Positions 54,017 through 63,430 are shown, counted from the stretch's first letter. The stretch: DNA of 64,000 nucleotides from Anaerolineales bacterium (GCA_015075725.1 JABTTV010000001.1:2728001-2792000), one strand, 5' to 3'. Made by a program: numbers and translations. Notes: generated by a model not told the origin, from the sequence alone.

Positions 54017-55143
54017 CAGTTCAATTCCTCAAGAGATGTCCTTAACCAATTCAAAGCGAGATTCATGCTCCAGCGCGGAAGGCTCCTTGGCGGACCGCCA
54101 TAGGTGATGCGATGGGTCTTTTCTCCTTTAGATGTGATCATCGCCATCTCGGCAGCGCGCTCGTCCATATGGACGGTGACGCCAAGCGCAATATCCGCTT
54201 TCCTTTCGGCCCGGGCGGAGCGCAAAGCTTCGGTCAACGATTCCAGGCTCAAGTTCGGGATGGAAGCGGAATGCGGAATCTTTCGCGCCAGCATACCATC
54301 GAGTCCGCTTTCAACGGCGGTCAGGGTCAATCCGCGCCGCGTGACCATGTCGAGGACCACTTCATGGAGCCGGTCTTCGTCTGCGCCAAAGATAACGGAG
54401 CCGAGGCGCGTGCGGATATCCGCTTCAACTTTGGCGATCATTTCATTCGCCTCGGACTCACTTTTGGCTTTTGCCGCAACGCGGATATCCACCACACCCG
54501 TATGCGCCGCAAGGCCGACTGTGGGATTGCTCAGCGTTTCAAGGTCTGCGATTCTTTCATCGATCATGCCTTCACCCAGACCTGCGCAATGCAGCACGCG
54601 GACCTTGATGATCGCGTCGAGCCCGAAGCGTTTTTGCAAATAAGGAATGACCGATTCGTGCAGAATGTGTTCCATTTCAGCGGGCACGCCGGGCAATGAG
54701 ATCACAGCATTCTTTTCAGTCTCTACGATGAAACACGGAGCCGTCCCAACCGGATTTCTTAAACCAATTGCACCTTTGGGAACATACGCCTGACGTTTTT
54801 GATTCTCAGAGGGTTTGCGCCCATAACGACCGATGGTTTCGACGACTTGCTGCCAAAGGTCTTCGCGAAATTCCGTCTCCACCCCGATGGCTTTGGCGAC
54901 GGCTTCTCGCGTGGGGTCATCCACGGTGGGACCCAGCCCGCCGGTGGTAATGACGATATTTGCGCGTTCCATCGAATGGCTGATTGCGCTGGCAATCCGG
55001 TCGACATTATCCCCAATGGTGATGGTGCGATACAAATCCACGCCCAGGCTGCGCAGCGTGCGGGCGATGTAGCGGGTATTCGTATCCACGATCTCGCCGA
55101 GCAATATTTCCGTTCCGATGGTGATGATTTCTGCAGAGGTCAT
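54016..55143 (-). CDS. cinA: CinA-family protein with decayed C-terminal amidase domain
   Basis: 375 residues. The N-terminal MoCF/CinA domain is intact: IITIGTEILLGEIVDTN, TTGGLGPTVDDPT, SLPGVPAEM. This part hydrolyses ADP-ribose-type nucleotides in the family. The C-terminal region, which should be CinA_C, begins LTLTAVESGLDG instead of the usual AESCTGG and lacks the GIAGP motif and about 60 residues. The stand-alone PncC at 25339 carries the intact activity. First gene before M14, with a palindrome upstream. Confidence 0.9.
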   Translation of the reverse strand: MTSAEIITIGTEILLGEIVDTNTRYIARTLRSLGVDLYRTITIGDNVDRIASAISHSMERANIVITTGGLGPTVDDPTREAVAKAIGVETEFREDLWQQVVETIGRYGRKPSENQKRQAYVPKGAIGLRNPVGTAPCFIVETEKNAVISLPGVPAEMEHILHESVIPYLQKRFGLDAIIKVRVLHCAGLGEGMIDERIADLETLSNPTVGLAAHTGVVDIRVAAKAKSESEANEMIAKVEADIRTRLGSVIFGADEDRLHEVVLDMVTRRGLTLTAVESGLDGMLARKIPHSASIPNLSLESLTEALRSARAERKADIALGVTVHMDERAAEMAMITSKGEKTHRITYGGPPRSLPRWSMNLALNWLRTSLEELN

Positions 55144-55153
55144 AGGTTTCTTT

Positions 55154-55201
55154 TGTAGGTCACGTTACTACCGTGACGCCATGCTGCAAGCGTGACCTAC
55201 A
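55154..55201. repeat. Dispersed palindrome, tgtaggtcacg type
   Basis: tgtaggtcacg (55154-55164) and cgtgacctaca (55191-55201) are perfect 11-bp arms over a 26-nt loop. Between cinA and the oxidoreductase. Confidence 0.8.
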
Positions 55202-55211
55202 GTGTCATAAT

Positions 55212-56366
55212 TTAAACCACATTGTACTCTTTTATCAAACGTCCCTCTTCGAAGCGCTTCAGGTCGAGCATCGATACATCCACGCTTGAATATTTTCCAT
55301 CCAGGATATATTCGCTCAACAGCTTCCCGGAGATCGGTCCGTGCATGAAGCCGTGACCTGAGAATCCGGTGCATAGAAAAAAACCCTTTACATCCGTCGC
55401 GCCATAAATGGGATGCGCATCCGGCGTCATTTCGTAAAGACCTGCCCAATGAGATGCGCGGCTTGCCTTTTCCAAAAGCGGCATTCGTCCGATGGCGGCT
55501 TCAAGGTTGACCAGTTCGAAATTCTCGTCCACGCTTTGGTCATATCCAGGCTTTTCGTCGGGGTTGCTCATGCCGACCAGCAAACCCTCGCCTTCGCGAT
55601 GAAAATACAATGACTTGGCAAAGTCAATGACGAACGGAAAATTCTCCGGCACTTCTTTCAATGGATTCGTTGTGAACATTTGCCTGCGCAGGGGGATGAG
55701 CGGAACGTTGATCCCCGCCATCGCAGCGATCAGACCTGACCACGGTCCCGCCGCGTTCAACACGACTCGCGCCTCGATCTCACCCAGATTTGTTTTAACG
55801 CTGCGAACCTCTCCGCCGCTGACAGTGACTCCAATCACTTCCACGCCCGTAAGCGCCCTGACGCCCATCTTCTGCGAGGCGTTGATATATCCCATCACGA
55901 TGCTGTTCGGGTCCGCCGTGCCGTCTTTCCAATGAAATGTGCCAGCCAACGCGTCGTCGAACCGCATGAGTGGCAGCCGCCTGCGGACCTCATCTCCGCT
56001 CAGCAATTCCGTTTGCACGCCCAGTCGATTCTGCATGGCAACATTACGCCTGAACTCTTTTACTTCAATTTCATTCGTCGCCACCAGCAAATATCCGTAC
56101 TTGTGATAGCCGGGGTCCTGTCCGATTTCCTCTTTGAAATTTTCGATCATCGGCAGGCTATGTATGGACAAAGTGACGTTGATCTCAGTGGAAAATTGAT
56201 AACGCACCCCGCCCGCGCATCTTCCCGTTGCACCGGTGCCGAAATGACTTTCTTTTTCCAGGAGGAGAATGTCTTTCACCCCGCGTTTTGCGAGATGGTA
56301 TGCGGCGCTGGCCCCCATTACACCGCCGCCTATAATGAGGATGTCTGCTGTCTTTGGAATATCCAT
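55212..56366 (-). CDS. FAD-dependent oxidoreductase, DAO family
   Basis: 384 residues. ILIIGGGVMGASAAYHLAKRG is the FAD-binding Rossmann start, LEKESHFGTGATGRCAGG the second block, and HPIYGATDVKGFFLCTGFSGHG the C-terminal FAD contact. The family oxidises sarcosine, glycine, proline or D-amino acids; the GTGATGR-AGG pattern fits sarcosine/proline-dehydrogenase beta-like members. One base after the OCD gene, so an operon with it. Confidence 0.9.
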   Translation of the reverse strand: MDIPKTADILIIGGGVMGASAAYHLAKRGVKDILLLEKESHFGTGATGRCAGGVRYQFSTEINVTLSIHSLPMIENFKEEIGQDPGYHKYGYLLVATNEIEVKEFRRNVAMQNRLGVQTELLSGDEVRRRLPLMRFDDALAGTFHWKDGTADPNSIVMGYINASQKMGVRALTGVEVIGVTVSGGEVRSVKTNLGEIEARVVLNAAGPWSGLIAAMAGINVPLIPLRRQMFTTNPLKEVPENFPFVIDFAKSLYFHREGEGLLVGMSNPDEKPGYDQSVDENFELVNLEAAIGRMPLLEKASRASHWAGLYEMTPDAHPIYGATDVKGFFLCTGFSGHGFMHGPISGKLLSEYILDGKYSSVDVSMLDLKRFEEGRLIKEYNVV

Positions 56367-56367
56367 T

Positions 56368-57357
56368 TTATAACTCGATCTCCCTTCCCAGTCTCATCGC
56401 TTTTGCATTCTTCAACGCCAGCTGCGCCGCCATTGCATCCTGCACCGCAACACCGACGGATTTGAAATAGGTGATCTCCATCTCTGAGCTTCTGCCCGGT
56501 TTCCTGCCAAGGATGATCTCACCCAACTCAGCGCGGACGTGAGCCTCCGTGATCAATCCGCTTTTCATCGGTTGGATCAAATCTCCAGCTTCAGCCAGGA
56601 CCGCTGAGCGCGAATCCACGAAAACCCCGGCGCGTTGAATGGTTTCGGGAGGAATTTCGACCATATCCGGTGTGTAGGAGCCGATAGCCGAGATATGCGC
56701 CCCGGGCTTGATGTCGGCATCGGCAAAAACCGGCGTGTTTGATGTTGTGGCTGTGCAAATGATGTCAGCGGATTTCACCGCCTCGCGGGAGGATGAAGCA
56801 GGTTTTAGGTCGGCAGGAATCGCCCCGTGTCCTGCCATTTCAGCGACAAAGGTTTCAGTGCGTTTTGCGTCCGAATCGTAGACCCATGCCTTTTCGATCT
56901 TGCGGACAGAACAGGCGGCTTCAAGTTGCGTGCGCCCCTGCGCCCCTGCGCCGAAGATGGCGACTGTATGACTGTCTTTACGCGCGAGCAGGTCTATTGC
57001 TGCGCCGCTCCCTGCGCCTGTGCGGATGGCGGTAAGCGAACCCCCGTCGAGCAGCGCGGAAACTTTCCCCGTATCAGCTTCGAATGCGACCACTGCCGCC
57101 TCGATGTAAGGCAGTCCGCGCGCTGGGTTGTCGGGAAAGATGGAAACGATCTTGATGGCAAGCGCATCCTCTTCGTCGGTGTGGACATAGGCGGGCATGA
57201 AGATTGAGAGCGCGTTCTGGTTCGGGATCGATAAGCGCGTCCGAAGGGGCGCCTCCGCCTGCCCGCCTGAGAGCGAGGCGTAGGCCTTCTTCATCGCTTC
57301 GATGGTCTCCCGCATTGGTAGGGCTTTACGAACTTCATCGGCGTTCAATACGAGCAT
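56368..57357 (-). CDS. Ornithine cyclodeaminase / mu-crystallin family protein
   Basis: 329 residues. GSLTAIRTGAGSGAA is the substrate side, and VAIFGAGAQGRTQLEAA the NAD-binding loop. The family includes ornithine cyclodeaminase, alanine dehydrogenase and ketimine reductase. The start at 57357 has ggagg; a further in-frame ATG at 57396 is weaker. Transcribed together with the FAD oxidoreductase; together they could interconvert imino and amino acids imported by the adjacent liv system. Confidence 0.92.
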   Translation of the reverse strand: MLVLNADEVRKALPMRETIEAMKKAYASLSGGQAEAPLRTRLSIPNQNALSIFMPAYVHTDEEDALAIKIVSIFPDNPARGLPYIEAAVVAFEADTGKVSALLDGGSLTAIRTGAGSGAAIDLLARKDSHTVAIFGAGAQGRTQLEAACSVRKIEKAWVYDSDAKRTETFVAEMAGHGAIPADLKPASSSREAVKSADIICTATTSNTPVFADADIKPGAHISAIGSYTPDMVEIPPETIQRAGVFVDSRSAVLAEAGDLIQPMKSGLITEAHVRAELGEIILGRKPGRSSEMEITYFKSVGVAVQDAMAAQLALKNAKAMRLGREIEL

Positions 57358-57429
57358 GATGCCTCCAATTTTTGTGAAGCGGCGATCCGACCCCACATCT
57401 TGATTTTAATGGAGAAGGGGACGAATCAA

Positions 57430-57459
57430 AAGGCGCAGGGGGATTCTCCTCTGCGCCTT
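57430..57459 (-). terminator. Terminator after livF
   Basis: aaggcgcag (57430-57438) pairs with ctgcgcctt (57451-57459); on the minus strand the stem ends in TTTT. About 20 bp beyond the livF stop. Confidence 0.8.
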
Positions 57460-57479
57460 CTTTCATTGGGTCGGGACTG

Positions 57480-58193
57480 TTATTCCATTCCAAGGTACGC
57501 CTTTTGGACGGTTGGGTTATTTTTGAGATTTTCGGCGGAGTCGCTGATGACGATCTCGCCTGTTTGTAAAACATAGCCGCGGTGAGCGATGGAGAGCGCC
57601 ATGAGAGCGTTCTGCTCGACGAGCAGGATCGTGACGCCTTCCTTGTTGATCTGCTGAATGGTATCGAAGATCAGTTCCACCAGCACTGGTGCGAGTCCCA
57701 TCGAAGGTTCGTCCATGAGCAGGATGCTGGGGCTTGCCATGAGCGCGCGTCCTGTGGCGAGCATTTGTTGTTCACCACCGGAAAGTGTGCCAGCCACCTG
57801 GGTATGACGCTCTTTCAGACGCGGGAAGAGTGTGAACACCCTCTCCATGTTGCGGCTGATTCCCTGGGGATCCTTGAGGCTGTAGGCGCCCATTTCCAAG
57901 TTTTCGTTCACGGTGAGACGGGCAAACACGCCGCGCCCTTCGGGCACCATGGAAATACCCTTGTACACAATTTCATGCGCCTTGTATTTCGAGAGATCTT
58001 CGCCGTTAAGGCGGACGGTCCCTTCGCGCGGCTTGAGAAGACCTGAAATAGTCCTCAGGGTGGTGGTTTTTCCAGCACCATTGCCACCGATCAGGGTGAC
58101 GATCTCTCCTTTTTCGATGGAGAGTGTGATTCCCTTGAGGGCATGGATGTTGCCATAATAAGTGTTGACGTTGTCAAGTGTCAGCATGGGCAT
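57480..58193 (-). CDS. livF: Branched-chain amino acid ABC transporter ATPase LivF
   Basis: 237 residues. Walker A GGNGAGKTT, LSGGEQQMLATGRALM signature and Walker B ILLMDEPSMGLAP. One of two ATPases of the HAAT transporter. The start is ATG 58193 (an ATG at 58187 is also possible); 4 bp from the livG stop. Last gene of livJHMGF. Confidence 0.96.
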   Translation of the reverse strand: MPMLTLDNVNTYYGNIHALKGITLSIEKGEIVTLIGGNGAGKTTTLRTISGLLKPREGTVRLNGEDLSKYKAHEIVYKGISMVPEGRGVFARLTVNENLEMGAYSLKDPQGISRNMERVFTLFPRLKERHTQVAGTLSGGEQQMLATGRALMASPSILLMDEPSMGLAPVLVELIFDTIQQINKEGVTILLVEQNALMALSIAHRGYVLQTGEIVISDSAENLKNNPTVQKAYLGME

Positions 58194-58197
58194 TCTA

Positions 58198-59016
58198 TTA
58201 CCCTGCCTTTCTGGAATGACGCTCGTGCGCACTGGCCATGCCTTCGGTGGCGGCGCCACGGCCGAGGTAGGCTTCGATCACACGCGGATTGCTCTGAATC
58301 TCAGCGGGGGTGCCCTCAGCAATCTTTTCACCGTAATCTAGTACGGTTATATTCTCGGAAATGCCCATGACCACACGCATGTGGTGTTCGATGAGCAGAA
58401 TGGTGATTCCCAGCTCGTCCCGCAGGCGGCGAATGAAAGCAGTCAGGTCCTCGCTTTCGCGCGGGTTCATACCTGCGGACGGTTCGTCGAGCAGGAGAAG
58501 TTTGGGTTTTGTGGCAAGGGCACGAGCGATCTCAAGCCTGCGCTGGGCACCGTAAGGCAGATTGCGCGCCAGCATGTCCCCTTTGCCTTTGAGGTCCACA
58601 AAGTTCAGAAGGTGTTGGGCTTGGGCAAGTGCGGTCTTTTCCTCTTTGCGAACGCGGGGCGTGCCAAGAACGGCTCCCATCCATGGCGCGTGCAAAAACA
58701 TGTGCTGGCCGACCAGGATATTTTCCAATGCGGTCATGTCGGCGAACAGGCGGATGTTTTGGTATGTACGCGAGATGCCAAGACGAGCGATCTGGTCGGG
58801 GCGGAGTTTCTGGATAGGGGTGCCCTCGAAGTTGATCGTACCTTCATCTGCTTTTCCAAAACCGGTGATGCAGTTGAAGAAAGTTGTCTTTCCCGCGCCA
58901 TTGGGACCGATAATGCTGACAATGCCTTTTTCGGGGATCTCAAAGTCCACCGCGTTCACAGCGGTTAGGCCGCCGAAGCGTTTGGTCACTTTCGTTGCAG
59001 TGAGAATGGGTGTCAT
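58198..59016 (-). CDS. livG: Branched-chain amino acid ABC transporter ATPase LivG
   Basis: 272 residues. Walker A GPNGAGKTTFFNCITGF with the LivG-type long insertion, LPYGAQRRLEIARAL signature and LLLDEPSAGMNP Walker B. Start at 59016 with ggga(g) site; the frame is open 31 codons further but overlaps livM. Partner of LivF. Confidence 0.96.
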   Translation of the reverse strand: MTPILTATKVTKRFGGLTAVNAVDFEIPEKGIVSIIGPNGAGKTTFFNCITGFGKADEGTINFEGTPIQKLRPDQIARLGISRTYQNIRLFADMTALENILVGQHMFLHAPWMGAVLGTPRVRKEEKTALAQAQHLLNFVDLKGKGDMLARNLPYGAQRRLEIARALATKPKLLLLDEPSAGMNPRESEDLTAFIRRLRDELGITILLIEHHMRVVMGISENITVLDYGEKIAEGTPAEIQSNPRVIEAYLGRGAATEGMASAHERHSRKAG

Positions 59017-59026
59017 AAAATTCTCC

Positions 59027-60751
59027 CTATCGCTCAATCTGTACTGCATCCTCATGATGCAGTTCGCGGCGTGCAGCCTGGGAAGGCCAAAGGCCTTCGG
59101 GTTTGGCAAGCATCATCACGATCAATGCCACGCCATAAAGCAGGTAGCGGAATTCTGAAATTTCTCGCAGGAGTTCTGGCAAACCAATCAGCGCAATGGC
59201 GCCCACGATGACCCCCGGGATACTACCCATGCCGCCAACAATGATGAGGGCGACTACATTTATGGATACCAAAAGTTGCATACTGGTTGCGAAAATGGAA
59301 CCAATCAAGGCGGCAAAGATCGCGCCTCCGAGTCCTGCCATTGCAGCGCCGAGCATGTAGGCAAGCAATTTGGTTTGGATTAAATTTATTCCAAGTGCTT
59401 CAGCCACATCTTCATCCTCGCGGATGGCCATCCAGGCTCGTCCCAGGCGAGATTCGCGCAGACGCCACGCAACAAAGGCGATCAGCAACGCCGCCACAAC
59501 GGCAAGATAATAGATATCCTGCGGTTTTCCCAATTCGATGCCATTGCAGACACGTGGCACATCGATTTTCACAAACGGCTCGAGAAATCCAAGGCATGGT
59601 TTTTGAATGCCGATGATGCCTTGCGGGCCTCCGAAATAGGGCGAAAGAAAATCGGACCCAGCCAGCAAGCGGACAATCTCACCGAATCCAAGAGTGGCGA
59701 TAGCAAGATAGTCACCTCGTACACCGAGAACGGGCAAGCCAAGTGTAAATCCTGCCGCCATGGCAACCAAAACCGCAATTGGTATGGCAACCCAGAAGGA
59801 GATATGTTGAATACCGAAGGGACCGTAGGATGTGAGTAAGCCAACAGTGTATGCTCCGATAGCGTAGAAGGCCACGAAGCCGAGGTCGAGCAGGCCTGCA
59901 AAGCCGAGAGTGATGTTCAATCCGAGACCCATCAGGATGAATAACGCCACGATCACAATCACCTGTGCAATGAATGGGCCGGAGACTTGAGGCAGCGCAA
60001 GCGCAATGAAACCGATCAGGGCAAAAGCTATCACCTGCAACGAAAGGCGGCCGCCTTTTGGAAGGCGGGTGATGCCTTGTCGTACATTCCCGCCCTGGTA
60101 GGTCCAGAGGAGGGTAAGCAGTATCACCCCAAGGAAGAAAATCAAAGCGCCTGCTTTTGTCAGTCCGGTTTGTCCAAAGAGGTATTTGGCAGCCTTTTCC
60201 ATTTCAGGGCCCTGGTTGATCAATACGACTCGGAACAGGCCCGAGAACAGCGCCATGAAAACAATAACAAGCAGGCCTCGATTGATAGGATGGCTGACGT
60301 TCGACGGCAGGAAGACATAAACTGCACCAAGTAGTCCTGCAAGAGCCCCGATGGCTGGCAGAATCCATGAATATCCCACCCCCAGCTCAAAGGTTAGGAG
60401 TTGGTATAGAGTGGGAGATGCGTTCAGGAAGACGGCACGGATATTAACTTTATCACCTAGGATAACAAACAAGGCGATCACGCCTCCAGTTACCACGCCG
60501 GCGATCGCTCCCGCTACCATACTGGAAAACGCCTTGTTCCGTTCCACAAGGCTCGAGGTCTCCTTAGATGCAAATAGACCTGCGATGATGCTTGTGGCAA
60601 GCAGAACGAATTGTCCGAGCGTAATGACACCTTCAACTACATCACGCTTGCTAAAGACTTCCACCATTCCAATCAAACAGATGAAAAGTGCCACCGCGCC
60701 GCCAAGCAGACCGGTTTTAATTGCGCTCCAGATGAAATTTTCTTTTTTCAT
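59027..60751 (-). CDS. livM: Branched-chain amino acid ABC transporter permease LivM, extended
   Basis: 574 residues, against about 300-430 usual. The C-terminal ~330 residues hold the LivM core with GLGLNITLGFAGLLDLG and LRESRLGRAWMAIREDEDVAEALGIN. The N-terminal ~240 residues add about six more membrane helices with no clear match. Start ATG 60751 with an aaggtg site. Forms the membrane pore with LivH. Confidence 0.92.
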   Translation of the reverse strand: MKKENFIWSAIKTGLLGGAVALFICLIGMVEVFSKRDVVEGVITLGQFVLLATSIIAGLFASKETSSLVERNKAFSSMVAGAIAGVVTGGVIALFVILGDKVNIRAVFLNASPTLYQLLTFELGVGYSWILPAIGALAGLLGAVYVFLPSNVSHPINRGLLVIVFMALFSGLFRVVLINQGPEMEKAAKYLFGQTGLTKAGALIFFLGVILLTLLWTYQGGNVRQGITRLPKGGRLSLQVIAFALIGFIALALPQVSGPFIAQVIVIVALFILMGLGLNITLGFAGLLDLGFVAFYAIGAYTVGLLTSYGPFGIQHISFWVAIPIAVLVAMAAGFTLGLPVLGVRGDYLAIATLGFGEIVRLLAGSDFLSPYFGGPQGIIGIQKPCLGFLEPFVKIDVPRVCNGIELGKPQDIYYLAVVAALLIAFVAWRLRESRLGRAWMAIREDEDVAEALGINLIQTKLLAYMLGAAMAGLGGAIFAALIGSIFATSMQLLVSINVVALIIVGGMGSIPGVIVGAIALIGLPELLREISEFRYLLYGVALIVMMLAKPEGLWPSQAARRELHHEDAVQIER

Positions 60752-60762
60752 GGCATTCACCT

Positions 60763-61830
60763 TTATGCTTTCTTGCTGGACAAGCGTTCACCCAAAATGC
60801 CAGAGGGACGGAATAACAGGATCATGACGAGCATGGTGTAGGCGATGGCGTCTTTCAGTTGGTACGGACGGGGGATCCCAAGTCCTTCGAGAAAGAGTGA
60901 GGGACCAACAGATTCGAAGATACCCAGCACCAATCCGCCCACCATGGCTCCGGGGATGTTTCCAATACCGCCCAATACGGCTGCAGTAAATGCCTTGATA
61001 CCGGGAACAAAACCGATGAAAAAATTTACCTGACGGAACATCAGGGAGTTTAGAACCCCAGCTGCGCCAGCCATGGCCGCGCCAATGGCAAAAGTGGATA
61101 CGATGATGCGATTCACATCAATCCCCATAAGAGCCGCGGTATCCTTGTTTTCCGAGACTGCGCGCATGGCTTTGCCGGTTTTGGTGAACATAACAATGGA
61201 GTATAAGATTGCCATCATTGCGGCGGCGGCAACGGCAACCACGATCTGAACTTTTTGGATCCCAACTCCGAAAATTACCCAATCCCCATCAAGCGCCTTG
61301 ATTGGGGGATATGCATATACGCCGGGACCAAAAAAGCCCCGGAAGGCATATTCCAAAAAGAAGGAGGCGCCGATCGCGCTGATGAGAGGCACCAACCGCG
61401 GCGCTCCCCTCAGGGGGCGGTATGCGATGCGCTCAACCAGCATTGCAATGCTGGTTGAAACCAGCATCGCGAACAGAATTGGGATCAAAAAGCCAAGCAA
61501 TGGATTACCATCTATGAATCCGATATTATTCAACCATGTTGCAATAAAATATGCTCCAAATGCGCCGGTCATGAAGATATCGCCATGCGCGAAATTGATC
61601 ATCCGCAGAATGCCATAGACCATGGTGTAGCCCAGCGCGATCAGTGCGTAAAGGCTTCCTTGGGATATGCCTTGGACAACGAAATCTATCCACTGCTCAC
61701 TCGTATATTTCCCGGCCAAGATTGTGGAAATTGTGCCAAATAGGATTACAGAGACGATCAGAATACGAAACCCCCACATAAAAACACTGACGGCCAGGTC
61801 CAAAAAGCGTTCGCTTAGGCTCGTTCGCAT
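60763..61830 (-). CDS. livH: Branched-chain amino acid ABC transporter permease LivH
   Basis: 355 residues. GISQGSLYALIALGYTMVYGILRMINFAHGDIFM is the LivH signature region. An extra N-terminal helix (about 15-40) precedes it. Start at 61830 with gaggag. Follows a hairpin after livJ. Confidence 0.95.
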   Translation of the reverse strand: MRTSLSERFLDLAVSVFMWGFRILIVSVILFGTISTILAGKYTSEQWIDFVVQGISQGSLYALIALGYTMVYGILRMINFAHGDIFMTGAFGAYFIATWLNNIGFIDGNPLLGFLIPILFAMLVSTSIAMLVERIAYRPLRGAPRLVPLISAIGASFFLEYAFRGFFGPGVYAYPPIKALDGDWVIFGVGIQKVQIVVAVAAAAMMAILYSIVMFTKTGKAMRAVSENKDTAALMGIDVNRIIVSTFAIGAAMAGAAGVLNSLMFRQVNFFIGFVPGIKAFTAAVLGGIGNIPGAMVGGLVLGIFESVGPSLFLEGLGIPRPYQLKDAIAYTMLVMILLFRPSGILGERLSSKKA

Positions 61831-61855
61831 GGGCTGTCTCCTCAACAAATTACAG

Positions 61856-61884
61856 AAGGGGGGCAGGCTATGCCTGCCCCCCTT
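61856..61884 (-). terminator. Strong hairpin between livJ and livH
   Basis: aaggggggcaggc (61856-61868) pairs over all 13 bases with gcctgccccccctt-type arm 61872-61884 around a 3-nt loop. No T run follows. It probably stabilises livJ mRNA or partly stops transcription, so the binding protein is made in excess. Confidence 0.7.
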
Positions 61885-61908
61885 GATTAGGTTAGCCTCT
61901 TGCCTGGA

Positions 61909-63228
61909 CTACTCAGGCCAGACTTTCTTGGGATTCGGTGCATCCGCAGAGGCGGGGTTCCATGAGGCGGGATCGGAGTTTACGATCTCATAAACTGCGA
62001 TCACAGGAGCGCCGCAGTCACCGGAGGCAGAGCAGGACAGATTACCGGTAACGCCCTGGAAATCCTTGGTGGCGTAGATGGCGTCACGCAGTGCCTTCAG
62101 AGGAACATGGACTGTTCCATCGGCGTCCACGACAGCAACCTGCTCAAGCGCCGCAAAGAGAATGTTAGCTGCATCGTAGGCATGCGCATGGAAGGTGGAG
62201 AGTGTGGAGCCGCCATATTTGGCAGTGTGCTTCTCGATGAAGCCGGCATAGTCACCGGTGAAGGCGCTGAAGTCCGGGCTGGAGAGGTACATGCCCACGG
62301 TATTCGGGCCGCCACCCTTGAGCAGGTCGGCAGTGAAGATACCATCGGAGCCGGCGAGGTAGACGGTCTCGAGGCCGGCAACATCGCGCACCTGGGCAGT
62401 GACGTAACCGCCAACTGCCACAAAGACCGGGTAGTAGATGAACTCAGGGCCGGCAGCGGCAATGGTGGTAAGCACGGGCTTCATATCCGTGGCATCCTTG
62501 GCAACGGCTTCCTGGGCTACGATCGTTCCACCGAGTTTGACAAACTCATCCGCGAAAACCTGCTGAAGTGCCTGAGCATAAGCGGAACCATCATGGATGG
62601 TGGCGGCCTTGGTGACCTTTAAGTAGTTATACGCGAACTCGGCAACAGCCTTGCCCTGGAAGGCATCGCTGTGGGCAGTGCGCAGATAACCATCGTAGTC
62701 CGGGCCGCGATCGGGATTGCTGAGAGCCGGGCGGGTGTTCGACGGGGAGATGGTGGTCAAGCCAGCATTGGTGATGGCCGCGATACCGCCGACGGTCTCA
62801 TCGGAACAACTCGAACCGATCAAGCCGACGAGCGAGGTATCGGAAGCCAGTTTGGCTGCCGCGGTAGCGCCACCTTCAGGGGTGCAGCCGCCATCTTCAG
62901 TGGTAAGCAGGATCTCGTGACCCAGGAGCGTGCCGCCTTTGTCGTCAATGGCGATTTCAACGCCGCGCTTGGAGTCTTCACCGAGAGAGCTGTCAGCACC
63001 GGAAAGAACACCCCAATAGGCGATGTGAATAGGCTCGCCGGGGGCGATGTCCACGCAACGGAATTCATCAGTGCATTCAAAAGCAGCCGCGGCCTCAGTG
63101 GCGGGAGCCGCTTCGGTCATGGCTTCTTCAGTCATCGCAGCTTCGGTCGCAGCGGGGGCACCGCATGCGGCGAGCGCCATGCTGGCGATCACCAGCAGGG
63201 ACAGCAAAGCGAGTAAACGCTTGTTCAT
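61909..63228 (-). CDS. livJ: Branched-chain amino acid ABC transporter substrate-binding lipoprotein
   Basis: 439 residues. Lipobox ALAACG in the signal peptide, an Ala/Glu/Thr-rich spacer (ATEAAMTEEAMTEAAPATEAAA), and a periplasmic-binding-type-1 fold (IHIAYWGVLSGADS, GLIGSSCSDETVGGI, GYLRTAHSD). The start at 63228 has ggaggag. The first gene of the operon, with a 196-nt leader. Confidence 0.95.
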   Translation of the reverse strand: MNKRLLALLSLLVIASMALAACGAPAATEAAMTEEAMTEAAPATEAAAAFECTDEFRCVDIAPGEPIHIAYWGVLSGADSSLGEDSKRGVEIAIDDKGGTLLGHEILLTTEDGGCTPEGGATAAAKLASDTSLVGLIGSSCSDETVGGIAAITNAGLTTISPSNTRPALSNPDRGPDYDGYLRTAHSDAFQGKAVAEFAYNYLKVTKAATIHDGSAYAQALQQVFADEFVKLGGTIVAQEAVAKDATDMKPVLTTIAAAGPEFIYYPVFVAVGGYVTAQVRDVAGLETVYLAGSDGIFTADLLKGGGPNTVGMYLSSPDFSAFTGDYAGFIEKHTAKYGGSTLSTFHAHAYDAANILFAALEQVAVVDADGTVHVPLKALRDAIYATKDFQGVTGNLSCSASGDCGAPVIAVYEIVNSDPASWNPASADAPNPKKVWPE

Positions 63229-63424
63229 TTTCTTACTCCTCCAAAATTTATCGAAATTTGATTCCCGCAAATGCGGGGGACAACGAACAGGCAGACCAGA
63301 CGTGGGTGAGTCGGCGTCACCTCCTTTCACGGTATGGATATACAAAGAAAGCCTAAAAACCCTGGCTATTGGATCTTTATGGCTTGCTTGCTAAAACTAA
63401 GATGAATACCCTGATATTCGCGAA
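63229..63424 (-). promoter_or_regulatory. Long 5' leader of livJ
   Basis: About 196 nt from the predicted start to the ATG. It holds a small hairpin (cccgcaaatgcggg around 63265-63278) and a very strong ggaggtg sequence near 63318 not followed by a suitable start. No known riboswitch was recognised. Confidence 0.35.
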
Positions 63425-63430
63425 TGTCCA

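Noticed and set aside
63225..63320. 32-codon frame in the livJ leader starting GTG and ending in ATGA with livJ
   Set aside because: The GTG lies inside the ribosome-site-like sequence itself, so initiation there is doubtful; no repeated amino acid codons typical of attenuators.
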